Assembly: GCA_022496185.1 (NCBI GenBank)
Contig: WTXG01000027.1
Span: 1-64,000, forward strand
DNA: 64,000 bases
Direction: 5' to 3'
Origin: Multifurca ochricompacta
Lineage: Eukaryota; Basidiomycota; Agaricomycetes; Russulales; Russulaceae
The position numbers and the translations under genes were made by a program. Below the pieces are notes generated by a model that was not told where the DNA came from, searched no databases, and saw nothing but the letters and a program-made list of their open reading frames with translations. Shown piece by piece: positions 21,770-31,788 of this stretch. How positions within the stretch are numbered: position 1 is the stretch's first letter; each line of letters starts with the position of its first letter.

Positions 21770-22974
21770 ATGGTCAGTGGCAAGGAGATCTTCAAAGGCT
21801 CTATTCATGAAGGCTTGGAATGTGGCAGGGGAGTTACAGAGTCCAAAGAACATGACAAGGGGTTCAAAGAGACCTCAGTTGGTCTTAAAGGCGGCTTTCC
21901 ATTCATCTCCTTCTTTGATACGAATATTGTTATATCCCCAGTGGATATCAAACTTGGTGAAGTAGTGAGCATGATGGAGTTTGTCAATGAGTTCTGGGAT
22001 CAAGGGTAGGGGGTAGGCATTCTTTACTGTGATTTCATTCAAGGCTCGATAATCTTGGACAGGATGTAGTTTTCCATCCTTCTTTTTTACAAAGAAGAAG
22101 GGGCTAGCAATGGGGGACTTGGATTCTCTGATATATCCCTTGGCAAGGTGGTCATTTAAGAAAATGTCCAGGGCTTTCTGTTCTTCAGGGGTGAGCTTGT
22201 AGATGCCGCAGTCTCGCACTTTGGCATCTGGTTTGAGTTCTATGGCATGGTCCCATGGTTGGTGCTGTGGCAAACGTTGAGAGGCTTTCTCTTCAAAGAC
22301 AGATCAGTATGCAAGGTATTCAGGAGGGAGTTGGTCTTCTAAGGATGTAGGGGTCTTTACTTGATCTGCAGCAATCTGAGTAGACATGGTGGTCTTGGCA
22401 CGGATGTGGACGATGAATTTGGGAGGTACTTCTTCTGGAGTAATCATGGGGTGATCTGTGATTAGGGCTGCAAAGGTTTCTGCTGCTGCTATGAGTGTCT
22501 GGTCCATCAGGGGTTTTACTGTGATTGTAGACAGAGTGGGGCAAGAGGGGTGTGTTGAAGCAAAGGTCAGAGGGGTCATGGTAAGGGTGCAGGATGTGGG
22601 GCAATGTTTTAAGGTCAGGGTGTCATCTTTCCAGTTTACTTCTGGGTTGTGGCAACATAGCCAGTCAGTTCCTAAGATAATGTCATGGTCCCCTATATTA
22701 GTGACATAGAACTCTGCAAGTTCTTCATGGTATTGGTCTCAGAGGGGTAGTCATAGAATTTGGGTTGTGGTGTGGTAAATGGCTCCATTAGCATTACTAG
22801 TTCCATCCACATTCTTGACTCGGAGAGGCTTGGCAAGGGTGCTCAAGGTTAGGTGATGTGCTTTGGCATAGTCTTGGTGGATTATTAATCCTTCTTCCCC
22901 ACTATCTATTAGGGCACGCACACTGATTTTCTTCCTAGTGTTTCGTCCAATGAGTTCTGCTTTGAGCACAATAG
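21770..22974 (-). pseudogene. GyB RT N-terminal half and aspartic protease
   Basis: On the minus strand an RT fingers/palm segment (22273-21875: [70 protein letters not shown]) lies downstream of a protease-like segment (23011-22751). The protease reads RALIDSGEEGLIIHQDYA, where retroviral-type proteases usually have D-S-G-A. The Asp-Ser-Gly is present but the following residues are unusual, so activity is doubtful. The protease is split by the CoA solo LTR at 22975. Confidence 0.85.
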
Positions 22975-23486
22975 TGTTGACACAGGACGTGTCTGGAGAT
23001 GTTTCAGGCATCTAAGGTTCGCTTCAGCTGTAGATTAGATTAGATTAGATTCCGGAGTATCGGACTTTTTATGTTATCTTTATTACATTTCTTTCTCACC
23101 TTACTCAGCTGATTAGTGATGGACTTAGTAATGCGCAGTAAGCATGTGATATCTCTTTGGCCAATGGCCTTTATCCCTCTCTGTTTATTGTCCGGCACTT
23201 GTGGACTTATTCCCAGTGCGCACAGACCATTTCCCCTGGCCCCATGGGTATATAAGGGTGTCTGTTTCGTCCCTTTCACTTCAGAGTTCTTCTAACCTCT
23301 GAAGTGTAAGTTCCTTTTACTATACGCTCTTTCTTACCTTTGACTAACTGTCTTCTGTAGACTACTTGTCTTTTAGGTCAGTAGTATAGTTGTATAGAGT
23401 TCTTCTAACCTCTGAAGTACTACTTGTCTTTTAGCCTCACCGCTACTAACCACAGTCAGTATAACCAGCAGCATGATTGTTTGACA
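22975..23486 (+). repeat. CoA solo LTR with TSD AATAG
   Basis: This 512-bp LTR (TGTTGACACAGG...TTTGACA) is flanked by AATAG at 22970-22974 and 23487-23491. TATA starts at 23249 and segment A at 23283, again 34 bases apart. Intron 23306-23360 (GTAAGT...TGTAG), exon 2 ACTACTTGTCTTTTAG (23361-23376), joined copy 23396-23434, 39 of 39 bases. Confidence 0.95.
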
Positions 23487-24523
23487 AATAGAAGGTGATC
23501 TAGCATTTCTAGTCACTAACAAGGATACATGCTCAAAACCAAGGTTATCTAGGACCGCAGAGCGGCTCATACAAGGGACACTGGGGTTACAAGAAGTCCT
23601 CACAGACAGTGCAGCTGTAGGACGTGTTAAAAATCCAAAGGTCTGTCTTCGTCCATCATGTATGGTACTGGATCTTCATAGCTCTTGGTGGCAGATGCTG
23701 AGAGGTAGTCAGGGGGAGGTCGTGGTGCTTGGGGGGGTGCTTCTTCTGATGCCAGGGCTCTTACTGGGGTAGGGCGAGGAGGTCCTTGACCTTGGATGGC
23801 CCTGGTCTTGCTGTGACATTGATTGGTGATGTGATTAGGCTTTCCACAATAGAAGCAAAGCTTGTTTTCTCGGCGATACTTCTTTTCTTCTGGGGTTAAC
23901 TTGGTAGTGTGTGGAGGGGTGCTAGGGTTTCTGGGCTGGGAAGAGGCAACAAAGTTGACTTGGGCTTCTGGGTTGTCAGTGGTAGCTTCTCCAATGCACA
24001 GATGGAGAGGCTGGGGCTTGGTGGTCTTGCCATAAAGCTGCCATGCTGTGTCAAATTCTCTAGCTTTAGTGACAAGATCACAGAGTGTGGTGGGCTGGGG
24101 GGATAGTCCAAGGAGTTTCTGTCCTAGACCCTGATTGATCATGCTTTGGAAGGCATAGATTTTGGTGTTTTCGTCCACTGTAGCACGAGTAGCATGGGTG
24201 GACCATTCTTGGTACCAGTCATTGAAGGGGTGAGTGCCTTGGCAAATTTCATACATGGCCTTGGTGGACAGGAGGCAACTCTCTACTGGAATGAACTGTT
24301 TTTCAAAGTCAATTCTGAAGTGGTCCCAGGTCCCAAAGGAAGGGGGGTTGGCTTGGAGTGCAGTGTTGGTGCAGTCTCTGGCCCATTTGCCTGCTGGTGT
24401 ATCAAGTTTAAAGTGGGTGAGGGCTGCAGAGACTCATCTACTCTCATCAGTGAAGGCACCTTCATTCAGGTAGTAGTAGTTGGCTAGTTGGGACCAGAAT
24501 TGTTCTGCTTTAGAAGCTTGACC
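23487..24523 (-). pseudogene. GyB gag with zinc knuckle
   Basis: The minus-strand ORF 24256-23627 encodes the C-terminal part of gag: a capsid-like helical region (CQGTHPFNDWYQEWSTHATRA, REFDTAWQLYGKT), then a basic, proline-rich stretch and a knuckle CFYCGKPNHITNQC of the C-X2-C-X4-H-X4-C type. Gag forms the particle and binds the RNA genome. The upstream part continues past 24524 and is separated by two CoA solo LTRs. Confidence 0.85.
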
Positions 24524-25032
24524 TGTCAAACAATCATGCTGCTGGTTATACTGACTGTGGTTAGTAGTGGGTTAGGCTAGAAAGACAAGTATACTTCAGA
24601 GATTGAAGAAACTCTATATTAACTATACTACTGACCTAGAAAGACAAGTATCTACAAGAGACGTTAGTCAAAGGAAAGTAGAGAGTATAGTAAGACTTAC
24701 ACTTCAGAGATTGAAGAAACTCTGAAGTGAAAGAGACAAAACAGACACCCTTATATACCCATAGGGGCCAGGGGAAATGGTCTGTGCACACTGGGAATAA
24801 GTCCACAAGTGCCGGACAATAAACAGAGAGGGATAAAGGCTATTGGCCAAAGAGATATCATGTGCTTACTGCGCATTACTAAGGACATCACTAATCAGCT
24901 GAGTAAGGTGAGAAAGAAATGTAATAAAGATAACATAAAAAGTCCGATACTCCGAAATCTAATCTAATCTAATCTACAGCTGAAGCGAACCTTAGATGCC
25001 TGAAGCATCTCCAGACACATCATGTGTCAACA
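24524..25032 (-). repeat. CoA solo LTR (minus) with TSD TGACC
   Basis: This 509-bp minus-strand LTR is flanked by TGACC at 24519-24523 and 25033-25037. Read on the minus strand, its exon 2 is ATACTTGTCTTTCTAG in both the intron-containing and the joined copy, and both copies of segment A have the same loop sequence. Confidence 0.95.
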
Positions 25033-25217
25033 TGACCATCAAAAGATTCTGGGGGTGATCCCAGGATCTTTCCACTGGAGGCAGCAATAGTACTCATGAT
25101 ATTTAGAGGTGTTGGTGTCTTTGGAGGGTGTGAAGCAATAGCAGTAGTTGTGGAGGCAAGGGATATGGATGGGAGAGTAGGGGGGGTTCTGAGGGTGATA
25201 GCACGAAGGGATTGCTC
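25033..25217 (-). pseudogene. GyB gag fragment between two solo LTRs
   Basis: This 185-bp island of GyB gag lies between two minus-strand CoA solo LTRs. It encodes a Ser/Thr/Pro-rich stretch on the minus strand (about 25217-25040) leading into SSGKILGSPPESFDG, which resembles the start of a Ty3-type gag capsid domain. It joins the pieces at 24518 and 25735 once the LTRs are removed. Confidence 0.65.
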
Positions 25218-25729
25218 TGTCAAACAATCATGCTGCTGGTTATACTGACTGTGGTTAGTAGCGGGTTAGGCTAGAAAAGACAAGTAACTTCAGAGATAGA
25301 AGGAACTCTATATTACTACACTACTGACCTAGAAAAGACAAGTACTACATAGAGTGTTAGTCTAAAGGAAGTAGAGAGTAAAGTAAATGGGACTTACACT
25401 TCAGAGATAGAAGGAACTCTGAAGTGTAAGAGACGAAACAGACACCCTTATATACCCATGGGGGCCAGGGGAAATGGTCTGTGCGCACTGGGAATAAGTC
25501 CACAAGTGCCGGACAATAAACAGAGAGGGATAAAGGCCATTGGCCAAGGAGATATCACATGCTTACTGCGCATTACTAAGTCCATCACTAATCAGCTGAG
25601 TAAGGTGAGAAAGAAATGTAATAAAGATAACATAAAAAGTCCGATACTCCGGAATCTAATCTAATCTAATCTACAGCTGAAGCGAACCTTAGATGCCTGA
25701 AGCATCTCCAGACACGTCCTGTGTCAACA
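25218..25729 (-). repeat. CoA solo LTR (minus) with TSD TGCTC
   Basis: This 512-bp minus-strand LTR is flanked by TGCTC at 25213-25217 and 25730-25734. On the minus strand exon 2 is TACTTGTCTTTTCTAG in both the intron-containing and the joined copy. The 14-bp stem over the splice donor is perfect. Confidence 0.95.
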
Positions 25730-26648
25730 TGCTCTACAGCTTCAAGGGACTGGGATACTTCTTCTTCATCTGAGGTGATAGAAGCAACTGGGAATTGGAC
25801 ACAGTGGTTATTAAGATAGACCCATGCTGTATGGGTGTCAGACCAATGGACTTCTTTTCCATTGTATGTTCCATAGAATGTGTGGGGGTCAAGGTTGCTG
25901 ATGAGGTTGACATTGGGGAAATTACTGAGATATTCATTCACAGGAAGGATGCGACTGTCCTGAAGGCGTTTCCAGTCGTGTCCAAGAGTCTGAGTGTAGT
26001 AGTTGTCTCCTTTCCAGGTAGCAACAAAAGCACAGTCGTCATAGTCAAAGATAGGGTGGGTAAAGCCAAAGGGGACTTGAGCTAATTCTTCAGCAGTAAG
26101 AGGTCGTTCTGAGGTCATTCAGAGTGGGTGCTAAGGCAGTATGTAGTCCACCCTTGGGCATTCCAGGCATAGTAGACTTGATAGGCTGGGTGAAGGATGG
26201 CACGGTCTAGACGATAGTTGCAGATGTTTCTGTGAATCCAGTAATACTCTTCAACTATTCCTGGGGCAGAGATAACAATGCGAAGTCACCAAAGGAGGTT
26301 TTCAAAGTACAGGGGGTCTGTGGTGATATGATTAGCTTCACTCAAGGGATGGTAGATGTCAAGGTGATTGGCTCTTTGAGTTGCAAGCTGAGCAGAACAA
26401 TGAAGGTGGAATTCTCGTAGTTCACTAGGGTTTCAAGTGGGTAGTGTCCTAGAGACAAAGATATCTGTGGCAGGATAGATGTGGTTGACTTGATGAACAA
26501 TGGAAGGGGATTGGGACCGAGACTGATCAGATTCTACTACTGGGAGGTTCAGGAAGGGTGTTGATGTCAAGGCAAGCTGGGTGGATGTTGGTGGGATGGG
26601 GGAGTAGTTTAGATGAGCGAGGAAGGGTTCTGGGACAGGGGGAATTGG
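25730..26648 (-). pseudogene. GyB gag N-terminal region
   Basis: The longest minus-strand frame (26118-25735) reads MTSERPLTAEELAQVPFGFTHPIFDYDD, WKGDNYYTQTLGHDWKRLQ, NLDPHTFYGTYNGKEVHW. A Pro/Ser-rich frame precedes it (26657-26433). I find no named domain; by position it is the N-terminal part of GyB gag. It is cut at 26648 by CoA-2, and the gag start and 5' LTR are not in the window. Confidence 0.6.
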
Positions 26649-27161
26649 TGTTGACATGGGACGTGTCTGGAGATGCTTCAGGCATCTAAGGATCGCTTCA
26701 GCTGTGGATTAGATTAGATTAGATTCCGGAGTATCGGACTTTTTATGTTATCTTTATTACACTTCTTTTTCACCTGACTCAGCTGATTAGTGATGGACTT
26801 AGTAATGTGCAGTTAGCATGTGATATCTCTTTGGCCAATGGCCTTTATCCCTCTCTGTTTATTGTCCGGCACTTGTGGACTTATTCCCAGTGTGCACAGA
26901 CCATTTCCCCTGGCCCCTATGGGTATATAAGGGTGTCTGTTTTGACCTCTACACTTCAGAGTTCTTCTTCCTCTGAAGTGTAAGTCGTCTTTACTTTACT
27001 TTCTACTTTTCCTTTGACTAACATTCTCTGTGTAGTTAACTTGTCTTTTAGGTCAGTAGTATAGTATTATAGAGTTCTTCTTCCTCTGAAGTTTAACTTG
27101 TCTTTTAGCCTAACCCACTACTAACCACAGTCAGTATAACCAGCAGCATGTTTGTTTGACA
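26649..27161 (+). repeat. CoA-2 5' LTR
   Basis: This 513-bp LTR begins TGTTGACATGGG and ends GTTTGACA. TATA starts at 26924 and segment A at 26958 (34 bases). Intron 26980-27035, exon 2 TTAACTTGTCTTTTAG (27036-27051), joined copy at 27071-27108, 38 of 38 bases. PBS GGTTATGGGCCCTGC follows at 27162-27176. Confidence 0.93.
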
Positions 27162-27176
27162 GGTTATGGGCCCTGC

Positions 27177-28100
27177 CGCTCATACTGATCTGTAAATTCC
27201 CTTTGTTCATTTACAGCCCAACTCGCTTTTTGCACTTCAAGCTCACTAAAGCTTCCAAGTCTTTCCCACCAGCTTTTTCCAGTGAGCTTTTCTATTTACC
27301 GTCTGTGCACCTTAACACCCCACAGGATGACGCAGTTTACTGCTCATCCTGAACTGTTTGGCTAGCCCTTTGGGGTTCTTGCAAAAGGTGATGAGGGACC
27401 CTAAGCGGGTGAAACACCTTGAGCTCCTTGAGTGCGCACTAGGTATTAGTAATTTCATAGTTGTAGCTGGGTCTTCGTCCCATAGATAGCTTTAGTAGGC
27501 CTATAGCCAAAAGCTTGTGGCTTTAAGTCCAGTCAATGCTTGGCTCTATCTGTAAGCTGGGTTTAGTGACCCGCATGTGGAGTTTAGGGTCTAGAACAAG
27601 GCATGGGTAGTCACTCCCATGACACTTGGGCTCGATACAAGTAGGCTGCACTACTATAGTCTATACATAGTAGATATAGTCTTCATCTCTGGGCATAAGT
27701 ATCCGTTGCCTTTGTAGGGTAACCACGCCCTACCAGAGACAGACTAGTCATCTACTTAGTCATGGCCCCAATCATCTAGGGCTTAATCATGGACTCCACC
27801 ACCAGCATTAGAGGAAGGGCTATACACCCTTTGTCTCTAATGGAACTTGCGGTTGGCTCCTCCATGACATGACTCCCAGTCTTGTTTACACTAGACACTC
27901 TGGCTAGTCTACCAGAGCTTATGTCTAGTTACAAGATTGCACTAGACAGATTTACTATACCTAGAAAGTCGCACAACAGAGGCAGGACCTTCCTAGGTTC
28001 TGAAGCATAGCGCCACAGTGTGGGGTGGCACTCTTAAGCGAGACCTGGGCACTGGTTCTAATTGCTCCTTGGAACCAGGAACCTTTTTAACATCTCAAAA
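27177..28100 (+). other. CoA-2 untranslated leader
   Basis: A leader of about 920 nt without a long ORF, homologous to that of CoA-1 (13266-14182). Conserved blocks include CATGGGTAGTCACTCCCATG and the GGGCTTAATCATGGACTCC stretch just before a Gly/Leu-poor, stop-rich region. Nothing coding is supported here. Confidence 0.6.
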
Positions 28101-30618
28101 ATGCTGTCCTCAATTGTCTTCCCCCCTTCTTCCAAGATGGAGCGCCTTGATGGCTCCAACTGGCAGGTCTGGTCTGCCAATTTTAATGCCCTTTTGAGGA
28201 TGAATGGGCTCAGGAGGCACATTATTACGCCTTACCCTGATATGCCCCTCCTCCCAGAGGACAAGGAAGAGAAGGAAAAAATGCAGAAGGAAGTAATTGA
28301 CCCCATCCTTAGGGAATGGATGGGAGAAGAGGAAATGCTTATTGGGCTCCTCTTTCTTAACGTCACCCAAGAGGTCTACTCTCAGGTAGCCTCTGATGCC
28401 AATTATCCTTCTCTTAGTGAGAAGTATAATAAGTTGGAACAGCTGTATGGCTCTGTAGGTAGCATGGCCACATATAATTTGTGGCTTGCCCTGGTGTCCT
28501 TCCGTCTTGATGAAGGACAGACATTCAGGACCCAATTAAAAAAGGTCCTGGATGCCAGGAGTACCCTCAGGGAGAATGGGATGGAGGTCAATGACCTCCA
28601 AATGAGCTTTATATTATTAAAAGCTCTCCCAGACTCCTACAGTGCCATTGCCGGCTCCATACTGGCCTCTGGCGATCCAGAGCGACACTCTCCTCAGGAC
28701 CTTGTGCAGAGGTTCCTGAATGAGGAAAGTCGTCTGGCAGGTCCCTCGGGAAGTGGTAGTGCAGTCCTATCTAAGGCTGCACCTGTCAAATCTAAACCAA
28801 AAATTACAAATTTATCACCACTTCCCGCTGCTGCCCCTGGTTCACAAGGGGTGGTCTGCTTCTATTGCCAAAAGCCTGGACACAAGTCCAATGCTTGCGC
28901 AAAGAAGAAGAAGGACCTGGAGAATGCCAAAAAGGGCAAGGCAGGCAACAAGAAGAGGGCTGAGGCCCAAAATGTACATACTATAGCCACTGTAGTTAAC
29001 GGTAGTGGCAAAATAGAGGAGGTGCAAGAAGCACCTCGCATTCACCTTTATGTGCACACCTATAATCTGGACAACAACTCAGAATATTGGATGCTTGATA
29101 GTGGAGCAATGGCTCATTTCAGTCCCAACCTTGAAGACTTCGATACATATAAAGTCAACACCACCCATGAAGTATCACTAGGTGACAACTCCATAGTCAA
29201 AACAAATGGAGTTGGCACTGTGATCATCAGGACTGATCAAGGTTTTGACTTGGAACTGAGCGACATGCTGCACATGCCTGGAGGACATAAAATACTCTCT
29301 GCCAGTGCCCTAGTAGAAAAAGGGGCTACTGTGTTCTTTGATAATAAGAAGGCAACAATTAAATATGGCGATAACATTATAGCAGAAGCATGGAAGTTTG
29401 GCAAATTGTATTGGGTACTAGGCAAACAAGTCCTAAATAGTATCCATACAACTGCATCTGCCTCACTAGAAATCTGGCATCAAAGAATGGGCCATATGTC
29501 TAAAGAAGCCCTAAAGAGATATGCTCCTGAGGCGGTTAAAGGCCTCAAAATTAATAATAGCCAAGTGGAAGACAAACCATGTTATGGCTGTGAAATGGGC
29601 AAGTCCCATCGTCTTCCATTTCCCCCATCTTCAAAGCGCGCATCAGCCCCCCTTGAGATCCTTCATAGTGATCTTGTAGGTCCCTTGCAGTGCAGTTCAA
29701 TACAAGGGAATCTATACTTTGCCACCTTCTTGGACGACTTTAGCAGATATGCTTTAATCGTTCCAATGAAGTCTAAAGATCTGTTCACACCAGTTTTCAA
29801 TAAACTGAAGACATTACTTGAAAATAAATTTAATCATAAAATCAAGTGTCTTCATACAGATCGTGGTGGGGAGTATGTGAACAAGGTGCTGAAGGCAATG
29901 CTTGAAGATTATGGCATAGAGCATAAACTTACGATGCTGTATAGTCCACAACAGAATGGAAGGGCCGAGAGATTTAATAGAACTATAATGGAAAAAGGCA
30001 CTAGCATGCTGCACAATGCTGGCCTGTCTCTTGGTTTTTGGGAATGTGCTGTTGAAACAGCATGTCATATATATAACAGAACTCCCATCCATTCTAATAA
30101 GTGGAAAACTCCGCTTGAGCTTCTGGTTGGGAACAAACCAGATGTCTTGTATTTTAAGGTCTTTGGTTGCAAAGCCTATTATCATGTTCCAGAGGGCAAG
30201 TGGTGTAAACTAGATCCCAAAGCCAGGGAAGCTGTCTTTGTCAGATACGAGCCCACATCTAAGGGCTATACACTTTGGGATAGTCGTATCTGGTCTCTTG
30301 TTTCTTCACAAGATGTTACATTTGATGAGAGATCCTTCCCATCCCGCTCTGTAAAGGACAGCAGAGCAGATAAATCTAAAGAGCAACCTACTGAAGGTGG
30401 CTCATTTACTTTACCTGGTGGCCCAGTCCAGCCACCACCAGCAACTGCTACACATGTTCCTGAGGCTCCTCAAGATGAGGAAGACCTAGAAGAGGAACAG
30501 GAGGACATCGCACCTCCTCAATTAGCACCACAGCCTACCACACCCACATGTAATGTAGACACCACACACCCTCAGACTATATATCAGACCCCTCCATCAC
30601 AAATCATGGAACCATCCT
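28101..30618 (+). CDS. CoA-2 gag-protease-integrase polyprotein, truncated
   Basis: One open frame runs from ATG 28101 through the element's end; it continues by chance into the adjoining GyA LTR to a TGA at 30750-30752. UBN2-type gag comes first (LDGSNWQVWSANFNALLRMNG), then a zinc knuckle CFYCQKPGHKSNAC (28855-28896). Aspartic protease follows with MLDSGAMAHFSP (29091-29126), then GAG-pre-integrase (WHQRMGHMSKEAL, CYGCEMGKSHRLP) and an integrase core with HSDLVGP, HTDRGGEYVN and PQQNGRAERFN, so all three catalytic acids are present. It shows that gag and integrase share one frame in this family. Without RT it is non-autonomous. Confidence 0.92.
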
Positions 30619-31176
30619 TGTTACAACCTCTACCGTCTGTCCCTGTTTTCTTTTTACTCCCCAACAACAACCCCTCGTTGCCACCCACCTTGCACTTCTC
30701 AATCACGTCTCCATCCTGGGATCTGTCACGTGCCTTACTTCCATCCCCGTGACCCGCTTTGGACTTGTTGACATACTGTATACCTATGTTTGACCTTTTG
30801 ACTCTTATCTTGCTATCTCCTTATCTTTACGACCGGACACTTACTTAATACCCTATCAGAAGCTAGACTTTACGCCGTCCGCTTCCGTATATTTGGGCCC
30901 ACTTGACTCCGTGTCCTTATCTCGTAGATGCCCATCGAGTTACGTATATAAGTCCACTGTAGCTACACTGTAGACCTCAGACTTGACTTATTGAATACAT
31001 TGGTGCCTGTCTTCTGGATGTCCCCTTTGATCTCTGACTCAGTTGTCTCAAGTACTTCTGGTACTTTTCCATTCAACATCGTCTTAGGGAAGCGCCCCTT
31101 TGACTTTGACTCATCCCATCTCATCTCCAAGAGGCCTTATTGGTTTCTTACCCGAACCTACGAACCGCGCTGTCAC
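30619..31176 (+). repeat. GyA-3 5' LTR, left part
   Basis: This is the first 558 bp of the LTR; the last part is at 38641-38681 on the far side of GyA-2. GTCAC is duplicated at the break (31172-31176 and 38641-38645). TATATAAG starts at 30945 and AGACTTGACTT (30979-30989) lies 34 bases on, complementary to the primer site at 38684-38694. Confidence 0.93.
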
Positions 31177-31757
31177 TGTTACGTCCGGTGCAGGACGTTC
31201 CACACGACTTGTGCGACAGCTCGATTTATGAAGTCTGGTAAGAAACCAATAAGGTTCCTTGGAGTTCGGGTGAGATGAGTCAAAGTCAAAAGGGCTGTCC
31301 CTTAAGATGATGTTGAACGGAAAGTGCCAAAAGCACTGAGACGAAGGAGTTAAACAATCAAAGGGGGATGTCCAGAAGACAGGCACCGATGTATTCAATA
31401 AGTCGAGTCTGAGCTCTACAGTGTAAGCTACAGTGGGCTTATATACGTAAGGAAGTGGGCGTCTGTCGATAAGGAATCACGGAGTCAAGTGGGCCCAAAT
31501 ATCTGAAAGTGGAGGGCGTAAAGCCTGGCTTCTACTGATAGGGAATTAAGTAAGTGTCCGGTCGTATGATAAGGTGATAAGCAATAAGCAGCGATAAGGG
31601 TATGTAAACACAAGTAAACAAACAAGTCACGGGGATGGACGGAGGGCATGTGACGGGTCCCATGATGGAGATGTGATCATATAGTGAAGTGTAGGTGGCT
31701 GGGAGGGTTCGTCGCTGGGCAGGAAGAAGAAAATAGGAAGAGATGGGGTTCGTAACA
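31177..31757 (-). repeat. GyA-2 3' LTR
   Basis: On the minus strand it starts TGTTACGAACCC and ends GACGTAACA. The polypurine tract AGAAGAGGGGGTGA lies just upstream on that strand. The predicted RNA start AGACTCGACTT is at 31410-31400 on the minus strand. Confidence 0.94.
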
Positions 31758-31788
31758 TCACCCCCTCTTCTGGTTCTAGCAGTCCCGG

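Larger units (their letters stand above)
10292..26648 (-). mobile_element. GyB Ty3/Gypsy chromovirus, heavily nested, 5' LTR missing
   Basis: A minus-strand Gypsy element can be followed as collinear pieces: 3' LTR 10292-10866, chromodomain 10900-11150, pol C-terminus 12622-12748, integrase to RT 19195-21179, RT N-terminus and protease 21775-22969, gag zinc knuckle 23492-24518, gag 25038-25212 and 25735-26648. Each gap is filled by a later insertion with its own matching TSD. The 5' LTR and start of gag are absent; the element ends where CoA-2 begins at 26649. Confidence 0.88.
26649..30618 (+). mobile_element. CoA-2 Copia element, 3' half missing
   Basis: The element has a 5' LTR, primer site, leader and an open gag-protease-integrase frame, then stops abruptly at 30618, where the GyA-3 LTR begins. 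RT, RNase H and the 3' LTR are absent. The left flank is ATTGG (26644-26648); no partner is found. An inverted CoA head with a similar LTR lies at 46003-46448. Confidence 0.9.

Noticed and set aside
28062..28100. Extended N-terminus of the CoA-2 polyprotein starting at 28062
   Set aside because: The first codon there is TTG; the ATG at 28101 matches the CoA-1 gag start context, so the extension is not used.
30991..31278. Frames reading MNTLVPVFW / MNTSVPVFW in GyA LTRs
   Set aside because: They recur in every GyA LTR on one strand or the other because the LTR is repeated; no domain and no independent conservation.
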